Below, in pieces: positions 37,222 to 45,929 of a stretch of 64,000 bases of DNA. A program made the position numbers and the translations under genes. The DNA comes from CAVXXD01 sp963765625 (lineage in GTDB: Bacteria > Actinomycetota > Geothermincolia > Geothermincolales > Geothermincolaceae). The notes under the pieces are model-generated. The model had not been told where the DNA came from and did not search any database. It saw only the letters and a list, made by a program, of their open reading frames with translations. Location of the stretch: assembly GCA_963765625.1 (NCBI GenBank), contig CAVXXD010000014.1, forward strand, positions 1-64,000, in the 5' to 3' direction. The number at the start of each line of letters is the position of its first letter. The stretch's first letter is position 1.

Positions 37222-40200
37222 ATGAGGCATGTGGGAAAACCAGGTTTATTGATCAGGCTTGCTGTCGTATTGACGATGGCTCTTGCCATGTTGCCGGCCT
37301 TTACCGGGACCTCGGTGGCGGCTAGCACCTATGATTGGGATTGGCAGAACCCGCTGCCTCAGGGAAATACGCTTCATTGTGTTTTCCCGCTGACCTCAAC
37401 GGACATCTGGGCGGTCGGGGACAACGGGACCATCATGCATTCTACCGACGGCGGCACTAACTGGAGTTCCATGGACGGCGGAACCACCAATGCCCTGCGG
37501 GGCGTGACCGCCCTGGACGACACCCATGTCTGGGCGGTAGGAGACGGCGGGACAATCATCTTTTATAACGGCATCTCCTGGACGGCTCAGACAAGCGGCG
37601 TTTCATCCCAGCTGAACGCAGTCACAGCGGTGGATACCAGCCATGTATGGGCCGTGGGGGCCAGTGGAAAGATCCTTAAGTTTAACGGGGCCAGTTGGGC
37701 CTCGCAGACGGGCGGCAGTGGCAACATCACCAGCGTGTCCGCCTATGACATCTACAACGTATGGGCCGTAGCCGACGCCGTCAACATCTTCTTCTACGAC
37801 GGAACTTCCTGGAGCGCACCGGAAAAGAACACTGGTTACACCGAAACCCTGTACGGGGTGTCGGTCGCCGACACCACCGCCCCGATAAAAGTCACGGCTT
37901 CGGCCAGCGGTTCGGGCACCGTATCACCTGCCACCCAACGATTGCTGATCCATGAGTCCGCCATCATCAACATCACCCCCAACCCCAACAATTACGTATC
38001 CAAAATCGAAGACAACGGTGTATCCCAGCCGATAACTAACCCGTACATCATCAATGACGCCACGGTAGCGCATGCGGTGACAGTTACTTTCACGGCCAAC
38101 CCCGCGGAGTATGCTGTTACGGCTACGGTTTCCGGCGGAAACGGCGCGGTCAGCCCCGCCTATCAGTCGATCCCCCGGACGAAAAATGCCGCAATCGACA
38201 TTACCCCGGACGCGGGATACTACGTATCCTCGATCATCGACAACGGCACGCCTGCCTCCAAAATAACCAATCCATACGTGATCAGCAACGTGACCGCCGC
38301 CCACAACGTGACGGTGGCCTTCACTGCCGGGACGCCCACCGACCATGAGGTCACCGCGTCCGTGTCCGGCGGGCATGGAACGGTCTCTCCCGAGTACGTA
38401 CAGGTGCCGGACGGCCAAGCCGCCCTCATCGACTTGACGGCCGACAAAGGCTACAAGGTGGCCTCGATAACCGACAATGGAACGCCGGTTGCATTGGCGG
38501 ACCCCTACTCCATAAGTTCCGTGACTGAAGATCATGATGTCGTGGTCACTTTTGATCTCATCAGTCTTACCTATGTGGTGAGCGCCGTAGCCGGCCCGAA
38601 TGGATCGGTCAACCCCGCCAGCCAGACTATTGCCAGCGGCTCCAACGCCACCGTAACTATAACTCCCAACCCCGGCTATCACATCGCCGGGATTATCGAC
38701 TACATCGGGGCAGTAGGGACGCCGAAACCCGCCACGAACATCTATGTCGTCAGCGACGTATCCGATGATCACCTGGTAGTGGTCAACTTCGTTCCTGACA
38801 GCCATGTCTGGACGGTAGGAGCCGACGGAAGGATACTTTTTTTTGACGGCAATCCCAACTGGCCGTGGGCGGACAACAACAAGTGGCACCTCCAGGAGAG
38901 CAACACCAGCGAATACCTCAGAAGCGTCTCGGCCCTCGACGCCAGCCATGCCTGGGCGGTCGGGCCGAACGGCATGGTCCTGTTCTGGAACGGAACGGCC
39001 TGGGCTCCCCAGTCAAGCGCTACCACCAACCAACTCCGTTTCATCTCGGCCCTGGACTCCACCCATGTCTGGGCAGTGGGGGATTACGGCACCATAATCT
39101 TCTTCAACGGAACCACGTGGACTCCCCAGTATAGCGGCAACACCAACCAGTTGAACGGGATATCCGTGGTCGACGAGACCCACGCCTGGTCGGTGGGCAA
39201 CCTCGGGACCATCCTCTACTACGACGGCGCGACCTGGACCACGCAAGCCAGTGGGACCGGGATCGACTTGAACAACGTTTCAGCCCTTGACGCCACCCAT
39301 GTCTGGGCCGTTGGTGATACCGGGACCATCCTCTTCTACAACGGCTCTGCCTGGAGCGCACAGGCCAGCGGTACCTCCAACAACCTCTACGGCGTATCGG
39401 CCATCGGTACGAATTTCGTCTGGGCAGTGGGCGACTCGGGGACCATTCTCTACTTCAACGGCACCTCGTGGGGTTTACAGGACAGCGGCACCACCAACAG
39501 CCTATATGGAGTGTCGGCGCTCGATGCCGTCCAATCCTATACCATCACAGCTTCCGTTAGTGGTGGCAACGGGACGGTGTCCCCCGGCACCCAACTGGTG
39601 GGCAAAGGCGGAACCAGCACTATAACCATCACCCCAGACAGCGGTTATCACATCGCCTCGGTGACCGACAACGGAACGATGGTGACACCGGTTCCTGCTT
39701 CTCCCTACAGGTTCAACGGGGTGTCCGCCAACCACACCGTGGTCGTGGCCTTCGCCCCGGACTCCGTGGCTTTTACGGTTTCGGCTTCGGCGCCGGCGGG
39801 TCACGGAACGATTGCTCCGACTACCCAGCAGGTCAACCAGGGCTCAAATGCAACCATCACCTTCACGCCGTCCTCTGGGTACCATCTCTCTTCTATAACC
39901 GACAACGGGGCGGAGAAACCCATATCCAATCCTTATGTCATCAATAACGTGCAGGGAAATCATGACGTTGTGGTTGTTTTCGCTTCGGGTGCCCAGACCT
40001 TCACGGTAACCGCCTCGATGCCGAGCGGGCACGGGACGATATCCCCAGCGACCCAGCAGATCAACCAGGGCGCCAACGCCACCATAACCATCACGCCCAA
40101 TGCCGGATACCACGTGGCTTCCATTACCGACAACGGGGTGCCCATGGCCGTGATCAAGCCGTACGTTATCAGCAAGGTCGGGGCTCCCCATAACGTCGTG

Positions 40201-43047
40201 GTGAACCTGGCGGCCGACAGCCATGTCTGGGTAGTGGGGGCGGGTGGCAAAACCCTCTTCTACAGCGACAGCGGCACCAACGCAGCCTGGACCAGCCAGT
40301 CGAACGGTTCGAGCACCTTATATGGCGTATCCGCGCTGGACAAAAGCCACGTCTGGGCGGTTGGCGTAAGCGGGGCCACCCGGTTCTTTAACGGGACCTC
40401 CTGGGGTTCGCAGACCAGCGGGATAACAACCAGGTTGTCGAGCGTAACGGCTCTTGACATCAACTATGTCTGGGCCGTGGGTGACGGCGGAGTCATACGC
40501 TTCTACGACAATCTTTCCTGGAGCGGTCAGACCAGCGGAACCAAAAACGCCCTCTACGGCGTCTCCCATTACGATGCCAACCACGTCTGGGCCGCGGGTA
40601 TCGGCGGAAACATTCTCGCCGGGGTATCCAACGTGGCGACCTATGAGGTTCACGCATCTACTCCGGCCGGTCACGGTACGGTGACGCCTGCATACCAATA
40701 TACCGCCGAAGGAGGGACGGCCACAGTCAACATCGTTCCCGACATGGGCTACCACCTCGCCTTGATAACGGATAACGGCGAGGAGGTGACTAACGCCCAG
40801 CCCTACATCATCAGCGACGTGGCTGAAGCGCATGAAGTAGTCGTGACCTTCGCGGCGGATGCGGACACATACACCATTACGGCTTCCGCCCCCATGGGCC
40901 ATGGTACCGTCAGCCCCGATTCCCAGTCCGTCAACTCCGGAGGGACCGCAACGGTGACCATCTCGCCCGATATCGGGTACCATATCTCTTCGATCCAGGA
41001 TAACGGTGTCGAGATGGCCATAGCGTCTCCATATGTGCTGAACAACGTGGTGATGAACCACGACGTGGTTGTTACTTTCACCATCAACGTCCTGACTATC
41101 AACACCTCCCCCGGCGCCCACGGGTCCATAACACCGGCCGGCCCCGTCTACGTCAACTACGGTTCCAGCCAGACCTTCGACATCGTGCCGGATGTTCACT
41201 ACCATGTGTCCGATGTAAAGGCGGACGGGAGCAGCGTCGGCGCGAAGACCAGTCACACCTTCACCAACGTCATCGCCAATCACACCATAAGCGCTGACTT
41301 CGCCCTGGACAAGATGACGGTCACGGCCTTGGTAACCGGCGGCCACGGTACAGCATTGCCCGCGACTCAACAGGTCGATTACGGTTCTACTGCCACCATC
41401 AACATCACGGCGAATAGCGGTTACCGTGTCAACACGATAACCGACAACGGGGCGAACAAGCCTACCGCCATACCGTACGTGATAAACAACGTAACCGAAG
41501 CGCACAACGTGGTCGTGACCTTTATCGAGGGTACGCAGGTTTATTCCGTCAAGGCTTCGGTGTCCGGGGGACATGGTACGGTATCTCCGACTTCGCAGTA
41601 TGTCGACAGTGGCTCGGATGCCATCATCGATATAACCCCGGACGATGGCTACAAGATCGACACGATAACCGACAACGGGGAGTCAAAATCAGCGGCGGAC
41701 CCTTACGTCATCGACAGTGTCAAAGAAAACCATACCGTGGTGGTAACGTTCACGGAGGGTTCCGGCGGAGGCACCAATAACGTCTGGTACATGGCCGAGG
41801 GTTCCACCAACTGGGGCTTCGACTGCTACATCTCCATCGAGAACCCCAACTCCACCGCGGTCAACGTCAAGCTGACCTACATGACCTCCACCGGCGCGGT
41901 CGCCGGCCCCAACGTGGCCATGCCGGCCGCCTCCCAGGCCACCGTCTATCCCTCTGAGACCATGGGGGCGGCCGACTTCTCTACCAAGGTGGAGTGCGTG
42001 GAAGGCAAGCCCATCAGCGTAGACCGCACCATGAGCTGGGCAGGGTCGGGAGCGGCTTGCCCCGAGGCCCACTGCGCCACCGGGGTGACCTCGCCCGCCG
42101 GTACCTGGTATATGCCTGAAGGCTCCTCCAACTGGGGATTCGAATGCTTCGTGCTTATCCAGAACCCCAACGCCGCCGCCGCTGACTGCACCGTAACCTG
42201 GATGATCGAGGGCGAGTCACCGGTACAGACCGACGTATCGGTGGGTGGATCCTCCCGCATGACCCTGAACATGGCAGATATTATCGGGGCTAAGGACGCC
42301 TCCATCAAAGTGACCTCGGACTCCGACATCATCTGCGAGCGGGCCATGTACCGCAACAACCGCAGGGAAGGCCACGACTCCACCGGCACCCCCACCGCCG
42401 CGGCCGACTACTACCTGGCCGAGGGGTGCACAGGCTTCGGTTTCACCACCTACATCCTGGTGCAGAACCCCCAGGACTCGGCTACCGACGTGGCCATCAC
42501 CTACCAGGCCGCCGCCGGCCCGGTCACCGGACCGGCTTTCACCATGCCGGCCAACTCCCGTAAGACCATCTGCGTCAACGACACCACCGCCATCCCCGGG
42601 GACGACCCCTCCTTCTCCACCCACGTCCACGGGACCCAGTCGATAATCGCTGAAAGAGCCATGTACTGGAACGGCGGCCCCGACTACGGGCAGGTCTGCC
42701 ACGATTCCATAGGCCTGGATGCTCCCCACGCCACCTGGTGCCTGGCCGACGGCCAGACCTCGGAGGGCAGGGAGACCTGGACCCTGGTGCAGAACCCCAA
42801 CGACGCTGACGTCACCGTGGAGATCACCTACATGACCCCGGACGGCACCGGCAACGTGGTCAAGACCGAGACTATCGCCGCGGGATCGCGCAAGAGCTTC
42901 AACATGGCCGAGCACTCCGGAATCACCGGGAGAGCCGCCATCATGGTGGTCTCCAAGACCTCCGGTAAGAAGGTCATGTGCGAGCGGGCCATGTACTGGA
43001 ACTCGAGGGGCACCGGCACCGACACCATCGGGGGATACTCAGACTAG
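37222..43047 (+). CDS. Very large modular exported protein: propeller-like, InlB-B-like and WYMAEG repeats
   Basis: The 1941-residue protein starts at ATG after AAAGGAG, with a signal peptide of about 38 residues (cleavage near SVAA-ST). Three module types alternate. (1) Fourteen units with HVWAVGDxGTIxFY and W-x-x-Q-x-SG, in blocks of four, six and four; these resemble beta-propeller blades of the Ycf48/BNR kind. (2) Twelve units of about 70 residues with ASVSGGHGTVSPxxQ...ITPDxGYxxxxITDNG...VVVTF, resembling the divergent InlB B-repeat. (3) Four C-terminal units of about 105 residues, with WYMAEGSTNWGF or a variant, CERAMY-type endings and Cys pairs. No catalytic site is visible; an adhesive or stalk role is likely. 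No anchor motif is seen. A terminator follows. Confidence 0.9.
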   Translation: MRHVGKPGLLIRLAVVLTMALAMLPAFTGTSVAASTYDWDWQNPLPQGNTLHCVFPLTSTDIWAVGDNGTIMHSTDGGTNWSSMDGGTTNALRGVTALDDTHVWAVGDGGTIIFYNGISWTAQTSGVSSQLNAVTAVDTSHVWAVGASGKILKFNGASWASQTGGSGNITSVSAYDIYNVWAVADAVNIFFYDGTSWSAPEKNTGYTETLYGVSVADTTAPIKVTASASGSGTVSPATQRLLIHESAIINITPNPNNYVSKIEDNGVSQPITNPYIINDATVAHAVTVTFTANPAEYAVTATVSGGNGAVSPAYQSIPRTKNAAIDITPDAGYYVSSIIDNGTPASKITNPYVISNVTAAHNVTVAFTAGTPTDHEVTASVSGGHGTVSPEYVQVPDGQAALIDLTADKGYKVASITDNGTPVALADPYSISSVTEDHDVVVTFDLISLTYVVSAVAGPNGSVNPASQTIASGSNATVTITPNPGYHIAGIIDYIGAVGTPKPATNIYVVSDVSDDHLVVVNFVPDSHVWTVGADGRILFFDGNPNWPWADNNKWHLQESNTSEYLRSVSALDASHAWAVGPNGMVLFWNGTAWAPQSSATTNQLRFISALDSTHVWAVGDYGTIIFFNGTTWTPQYSGNTNQLNGISVVDETHAWSVGNLGTILYYDGATWTTQASGTGIDLNNVSALDATHVWAVGDTGTILFYNGSAWSAQASGTSNNLYGVSAIGTNFVWAVGDSGTILYFNGTSWGLQDSGTTNSLYGVSALDAVQSYTITASVSGGNGTVSPGTQLVGKGGTSTITITPDSGYHIASVTDNGTMVTPVPASPYRFNGVSANHTVVVAFAPDSVAFTVSASAPAGHGTIAPTTQQVNQGSNATITFTPSSGYHLSSITDNGAEKPISNPYVINNVQGNHDVVVVFASGAQTFTVTASMPSGHGTISPATQQINQGANATITITPNAGYHVASITDNGVPMAVIKPYVISKVGAPHNVVVNLAADSHVWVVGAGGKTLFYSDSGTNAAWTSQSNGSSTLYGVSALDKSHVWAVGVSGATRFFNGTSWGSQTSGITTRLSSVTALDINYVWAVGDGGVIRFYDNLSWSGQTSGTKNALYGVSHYDANHVWAAGIGGNILAGVSNVATYEVHASTPAGHGTVTPAYQYTAEGGTATVNIVPDMGYHLALITDNGEEVTNAQPYIISDVAEAHEVVVTFAADADTYTITASAPMGHGTVSPDSQSVNSGGTATVTISPDIGYHISSIQDNGVEMAIASPYVLNNVVMNHDVVVTFTINVLTINTSPGAHGSITPAGPVYVNYGSSQTFDIVPDVHYHVSDVKADGSSVGAKTSHTFTNVIANHTISADFALDKMTVTALVTGGHGTALPATQQVDYGSTATINITANSGYRVNTITDNGANKPTAIPYVINNVTEAHNVVVTFIEGTQVYSVKASVSGGHGTVSPTSQYVDSGSDAIIDITPDDGYKIDTITDNGESKSAADPYVIDSVKENHTVVVTFTEGSGGGTNNVWYMAEGSTNWGFDCYISIENPNSTAVNVKLTYMTSTGAVAGPNVAMPAASQATVYPSETMGAADFSTKVECVEGKPISVDRTMSWAGSGAACPEAHCATGVTSPAGTWYMPEGSSNWGFECFVLIQNPNAAAADCTVTWMIEGESPVQTDVSVGGSSRMTLNMADIIGAKDASIKVTSDSDIICERAMYRNNRREGHDSTGTPTAAADYYLAEGCTGFGFTTYILVQNPQDSATDVAITYQAAAGPVTGPAFTMPANSRKTICVNDTTAIPGDDPSFSTHVHGTQSIIAERAMYWNGGPDYGQVCHDSIGLDAPHATWCLADGQTSEGRETWTLVQNPNDADVTVEITYMTPDGTGNVVKTETIAAGSRKSFNMAEHSGITGRAAIMVVSKTSGKKVMCERAMYWNSRGTGTDTIGGYSD

Positions 43048-43075
43048 AGAAAGTATGGCGTCAGTAAAGTAAGGT

Positions 43076-43109
43076 AAAGTAGGGGGAGGCTTCGGCCCCC
43101 CCTACTTTT
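43076..43109 (+). terminator. Intrinsic terminator after modular protein
   Basis: A 15-bp stem with one mismatch (43076-43090 with 43095-43109) around a TTCG tetraloop, ending in TTTT. One of the clearest terminators in the window. Confidence 0.85.
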
Positions 43110-43122
43110 CTAGAAGGTGAAA

Positions 43123-43488
43123 GTGAAGAAGCCAGCAACCATCGACGAGTATCTAGAGGATGTGCCGGAGGTGAAAAGGGCCGCCCTCGAGAGGCTGCGA
43201 AGTATCCTCAAGGCGGCAGTACCGGAGCTGGAAGAGGGCATAGGCTGGGGGATGCCCATATTAAAGTACAAGGGGAAGAACCTGGTGGGATTTGCCGCCT
43301 TCAAAGAACATTGCAGTTTCTTTCCCATGAGCGCGAAAGTGATGGAAGAATACGCCGACGATCTGGAACGATATGAGACTTCCAAGGGCACCATACATTT
43401 CAAGCCGGACAAGCCGCTTCCCGTCGCACTGGTAAAAAAGCTGGTCAAAGCGCGGGTAAGAGAAAGCCAGCCTAGTATTTCAGGATAG
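43123..43488 (+). CDS. YdhG/DUF1801-like protein
   Basis: The 121-residue protein opens KKPATIDEYLEDVPEVKRAALERLR, has EEGIGWGMPILKYKGKNLVGFAAFKEHCSFF in its middle and GTIHFKPDKPLP near the end, typical of the YdhG/DUF1801 (frataxin-like fold) family. Some members have been called iron chaperones; the function is not settled. I prefer GTG 43123, five bases after AAGG; GTG 43117 adds two residues. It starts just after the terminator and appears to stand alone. Confidence 0.88.
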   Translation: MKKPATIDEYLEDVPEVKRAALERLRSILKAAVPELEEGIGWGMPILKYKGKNLVGFAAFKEHCSFFPMSAKVMEEYADDLERYETSKGTIHFKPDKPLPVALVKKLVKARVRESQPSISG

Positions 43489-43527
43489 CCACCCGGGCTC
43501 ATGCAATTGGGGAGACGCGTCGCTACA

Positions 43528-43536
43528 TGCTAGAAT
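43528..43536 (+). promoter_or_regulatory. Extended -10 box before DUF3574-Cache lipoprotein
   Basis: TGC-TAGAAT, 50 bases upstream of ATG 43586. The same extended -10 form occurs at 45883, 48663 and 50120. Confidence 0.4.
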
Positions 43537-43585
43537 TATGATGTTCAACAAAGCGTTCAGGGATGCGGGAGGGGGAGTGGCGAAG

Positions 43586-44440
43586 ATGCTTGGATGGAAC
43601 AGAAAAGGGATGCCGGGTGGAGTTCTTTTCAGGGTACTAGCATGCCTGACCATAACCGCATTCGTCCTGCCGCTGGTAAGCGGGTGTGGGAACGAAGGCG
43701 GTTCCACCGAAGAGAGTGGGTGGGTACAGACCGAGCTTTACCTGGGCACGAACATCCCCGGTGACGGGACAGTCGCCGAAGTTGATTTTCAGCTCTTCCT
43801 GGAGCAAGTGGTAAGTAAGGAGTTCCCCCTCGGCCTCACCGTGTACGATGCCTATGGCCAGATGATGGAGGCCGACGGAGACATCGAGAAGCAGGATACC
43901 AAGGTCATCATTCTGGTCCACCAGGACGACGATGCCAACACGCAAGCGGTGGAAAGAGTAATCAACGCATACCGTGAACGCTTCGGTGAGCCCCAGGTGA
44001 TGCACAGCACTACTCCCATCGAAGTGGAATTCTTCGAGGGGAACCAGTCGGCTAAGCCGCGGCGCGAGGCGGTGACCCCCTTTGTCGAGGAAGCCGTTGC
44101 CTATGCCAGAGAGAACGGCAGGGAAAAAGCGCTGGCTGAGTTCAGTGACCCCAACGGCTCTTTCAAGCGGGGCGAGCTCTACATCTACGCTTATGATTTC
44201 CAGGGCAACGTCCTGGGGCACGGCGGAGACCAGTCGCTCATCGGGAAGAACCTCATCGACTACACCGACCCCAATGGCGTTAAGGTGATCCAGGGCCTGA
44301 TAGCTGTAGCGGAGACCGGAGAAGGGTGGTTTACTTATACATGGAATAACCCGCAGACCGGCAAGCAGGAGATGAAGCTGGGATACGTTATGCGAGTCGA
44401 CGACACGTGGTGGTTGGGTTCGGGAACCTATGGTAACTGA
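43586..44440 (+). CDS. Lipoprotein joining a DUF3574 domain and a single Cache domain
   Basis: The 284-residue protein has a lipoprotein signal with lipobox LVSGC near residue 33. Residues about 42-150 match DUF3574 (TELYLGTNIPG, FPLGLTVYDAYGQM, DTKVIILVHQDDD). Residues about 160-284 match a single Cache (sCache_2-like) ligand-binding domain: EEAVAYARENGREKALAEFSD, LYIYAYDFQGNVLGHG, and an ending VDDTWWLGSGTY. Cache domains bind small organic acids or amines outside the membrane, usually ahead of kinase or chemotaxis domains, but here there is none, so this may be a ligand-binding partner. The start is ATG 43586 after GGGGGAG. Confidence 0.85.
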   Translation: MLGWNRKGMPGGVLFRVLACLTITAFVLPLVSGCGNEGGSTEESGWVQTELYLGTNIPGDGTVAEVDFQLFLEQVVSKEFPLGLTVYDAYGQMMEADGDIEKQDTKVIILVHQDDDANTQAVERVINAYRERFGEPQVMHSTTPIEVEFFEGNQSAKPRREAVTPFVEEAVAYARENGREKALAEFSDPNGSFKRGELYIYAYDFQGNVLGHGGDQSLIGKNLIDYTDPNGVKVIQGLIAVAETGEGWFTYTWNNPQTGKQEMKLGYVMRVDDTWWLGSGTYGN

Positions 44441-44460
44441 GAGAGAGGGGGAGAAAAGGC

Positions 44461-44841
44461 ATGATCAAGACGTTTTTTGAGCTCGGCGGGCTGGCTGCAG
44501 GCATAATCTGCAACATCCCGGGTATGATCGTAGGATTCGTGGCCGGGATTCTTTCCAGCCTGAGTTCAAAGGTTTCGGGCGAAGTGGCCAATGAGATCAT
44601 CAAGGAGCACCGGGACTTCGTATCCAGGGTGTTCAGCGAGCTGGACAAGGATGCCCTGGCCCTGCTGGTCAACGAGCTGGTGAAAGACAACAAGGACTTC
44701 ATCAAGGACATAGTGACCGGGGTGGACGCCGAACTTATGGTGGGGCAATTGAATGCCAGCCCCGACTTCTTAAAAAGGGTCATAGCCGGTCTCGACCCCG
44801 AGATCGTCGCCGAGTTTGGCAAGCGTCTGAGCGCTTCTTGA
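44461..44841 (+). CDS. Small protein with hydrophobic N-terminus and F-L-x-x-L-L helical repeats
   Basis: 126 residues. The first 40 hold a hydrophobic, Gly-rich segment (LGGLAAGIICNIPGMIVGFVAGIL) that could be a membrane hairpin. The remainder has about three helical units, e.g. VKDNKDFIKDIVTGVDAE and NASPDFLKRVIAGLDPEIVAEF. These match the repeat of the large protein at the left edge of the window (INANPSFLQALLAALNPAVV), though they are more charged. It starts 20 bases after the Cache lipoprotein, with AAAAGG upstream, and is likely co-transcribed. Function unknown. Confidence 0.75.
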   Translation: MIKTFFELGGLAAGIICNIPGMIVGFVAGILSSLSSKVSGEVANEIIKEHRDFVSRVFSELDKDALALLVNELVKDNKDFIKDIVTGVDAELMVGQLNASPDFLKRVIAGLDPEIVAEFGKRLSAS

Positions 44842-44860
44842 GCAGCGTTCTTCATCGCCG

Positions 44861-45271
44861 ATGGATAAGCGAGACAGGCTTTCCAGTTACAGCTTCAAGT
44901 ACATGGGAGGCTACCCGGGGTATCCGCGGAGGGGTACAGGGTATTTCAAGCTGGCCGGGAGCGGCGTGGAGTTCCTCTTCATCGGCTTGAAAGTCGCGGT
45001 GACGGAGAAGTTGTGGTTTCCTTTCGAGTCCATTGTGGAGATCCGGCTGGCCAGGGAGATAAGGGACGTCACTAAGGCCGCCCGGATGGCCTACGGGCTG
45101 ATCGGCGTGGTTCTGCCCCTGCGGCTGATCGCTATAAGCTTCGTTGACGAAACTGGACAGCACGCCGCGATCTTCAACGAACTGGCGACGGAGAGGCTGA
45201 TCGGCGCGACGAATAAGACATACAGAATACTCAGCGAAGCCTCCATGAAGAGCCGCCCGGGGCAGCCATAA
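44861..45271 (+). CDS. Small protein, possible PH-like fold, unknown function
   Basis: 136 residues with no signal peptide. The order GTGYFKLAGSGVEFLF...LWFPFESIVEIRLAREI...LIAISFVDETGQHAAIFNE alternates short strands and ends in a helix, as in bacterial PH/GRAM-like domains; this is a fold guess only. It follows the previous small gene by 19 bases and is probably in the same operon with the Cache lipoprotein. Confidence 0.65.
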   Translation: MDKRDRLSSYSFKYMGGYPGYPRRGTGYFKLAGSGVEFLFIGLKVAVTEKLWFPFESIVEIRLAREIRDVTKAARMAYGLIGVVLPLRLIAISFVDETGQHAAIFNELATERLIGATNKTYRILSEASMKSRPGQP

Positions 45272-45312
45272 TAAACAGACGAGAAATCCGCAAGGCTATA
45301 GAAGAGCAAGAG

Positions 45313-45834
45313 ATGAACATAGAAGAAATTAAGGCGATTCTCGATGCGCACGCCGTGTTCCTGAAGGGCGAGGGAGGAGAGCAGGCCGACTTCGCTGGGG
45401 CGGAGATGACGGGAGCCTGCCTTGTGGGAACCGACCTGTCGGGCGTCTGCATGACCCAGGCAAACCTGGTGCGAGCCGACCTTACCAATGCCATACTTGC
45501 CCACGCCGACCTGGAAGGCGCTTACCTCATGGAGATATACCTCTTTGATGCGGACTTGAGGGGTGCCAACCTCGAGAATGCCTACCTGATGAACGCCCAG
45601 TTGTCGGGCGCCGATTTGAGGGATGCAAACTTGAAGGGAGCCAGCCTGGTAAGGGCCAACCTGGAAGGTGCCGACCTGCGGGGCGCCGATCTGGGGGGAG
45701 CGTGGCTATGCGACTCCATGCTCAAGGGAGCCGACCTCAGGGACGCCAGACTCACCGGAGCCGACATGATGGGCGCCGACCTGACTGGCACAATCCTCGA
45801 AAAAGCTGAACCGAGTACCTGGCAACCCCTCTGA
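45313..45834 (+). CDS. Pentapeptide-repeat protein
   Basis: 173 residues. After a short N-terminal helix (about 1-20), almost the whole protein is A-(D/N)-L-x-x repeats, e.g. ADLRGANLENAYL and ADLRDANLKGASLVRANLEGA, about 25 units forming a right-handed four-sided beta helix. Some members mimic DNA and protect gyrase; most have unknown function, and no specific role can be set here. An AAGAG site precedes the ATG. It lies in the same direction as its neighbours with 41 bases upstream. Confidence 0.9.
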   Translation: MNIEEIKAILDAHAVFLKGEGGEQADFAGAEMTGACLVGTDLSGVCMTQANLVRADLTNAILAHADLEGAYLMEIYLFDADLRGANLENAYLMNAQLSGADLRDANLKGASLVRANLEGADLRGADLGGAWLCDSMLKGADLRDARLTGADMMGADLTGTILEKAEPSTWQPL

Positions 45835-45882
45835 AATGGTTTAAAAACCTGTCCAGGATCAGGCGAGTAAGCTTCTTCATAA

Positions 45883-45891
45883 TGATAGAAT
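45883..45891 (+). promoter_or_regulatory. Extended -10 box before HerA-like gene
   Basis: TGA-TAGAAT, 39 bases upstream of ATG 45930. No good -35, as expected of extended -10 promoters. Confidence 0.4.
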
Positions 45892-45929
45892 AATAATGTC
45901 GGTTGACGTAATCAGAGCAAAGGGGAATC

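Noticed and set aside
37924..41574. Two long minus-strand frames opposite the modular exported protein
   Set aside because: They mirror the repeats in antisense and have no initiation signals.
37870..41760. Tandem repeats as a possible CRISPR or satellite array
   Set aside because: The repeats are coding, of 70 residues, and diverged at the DNA level; no short identical repeats with unique spacers exist anywhere in the window.
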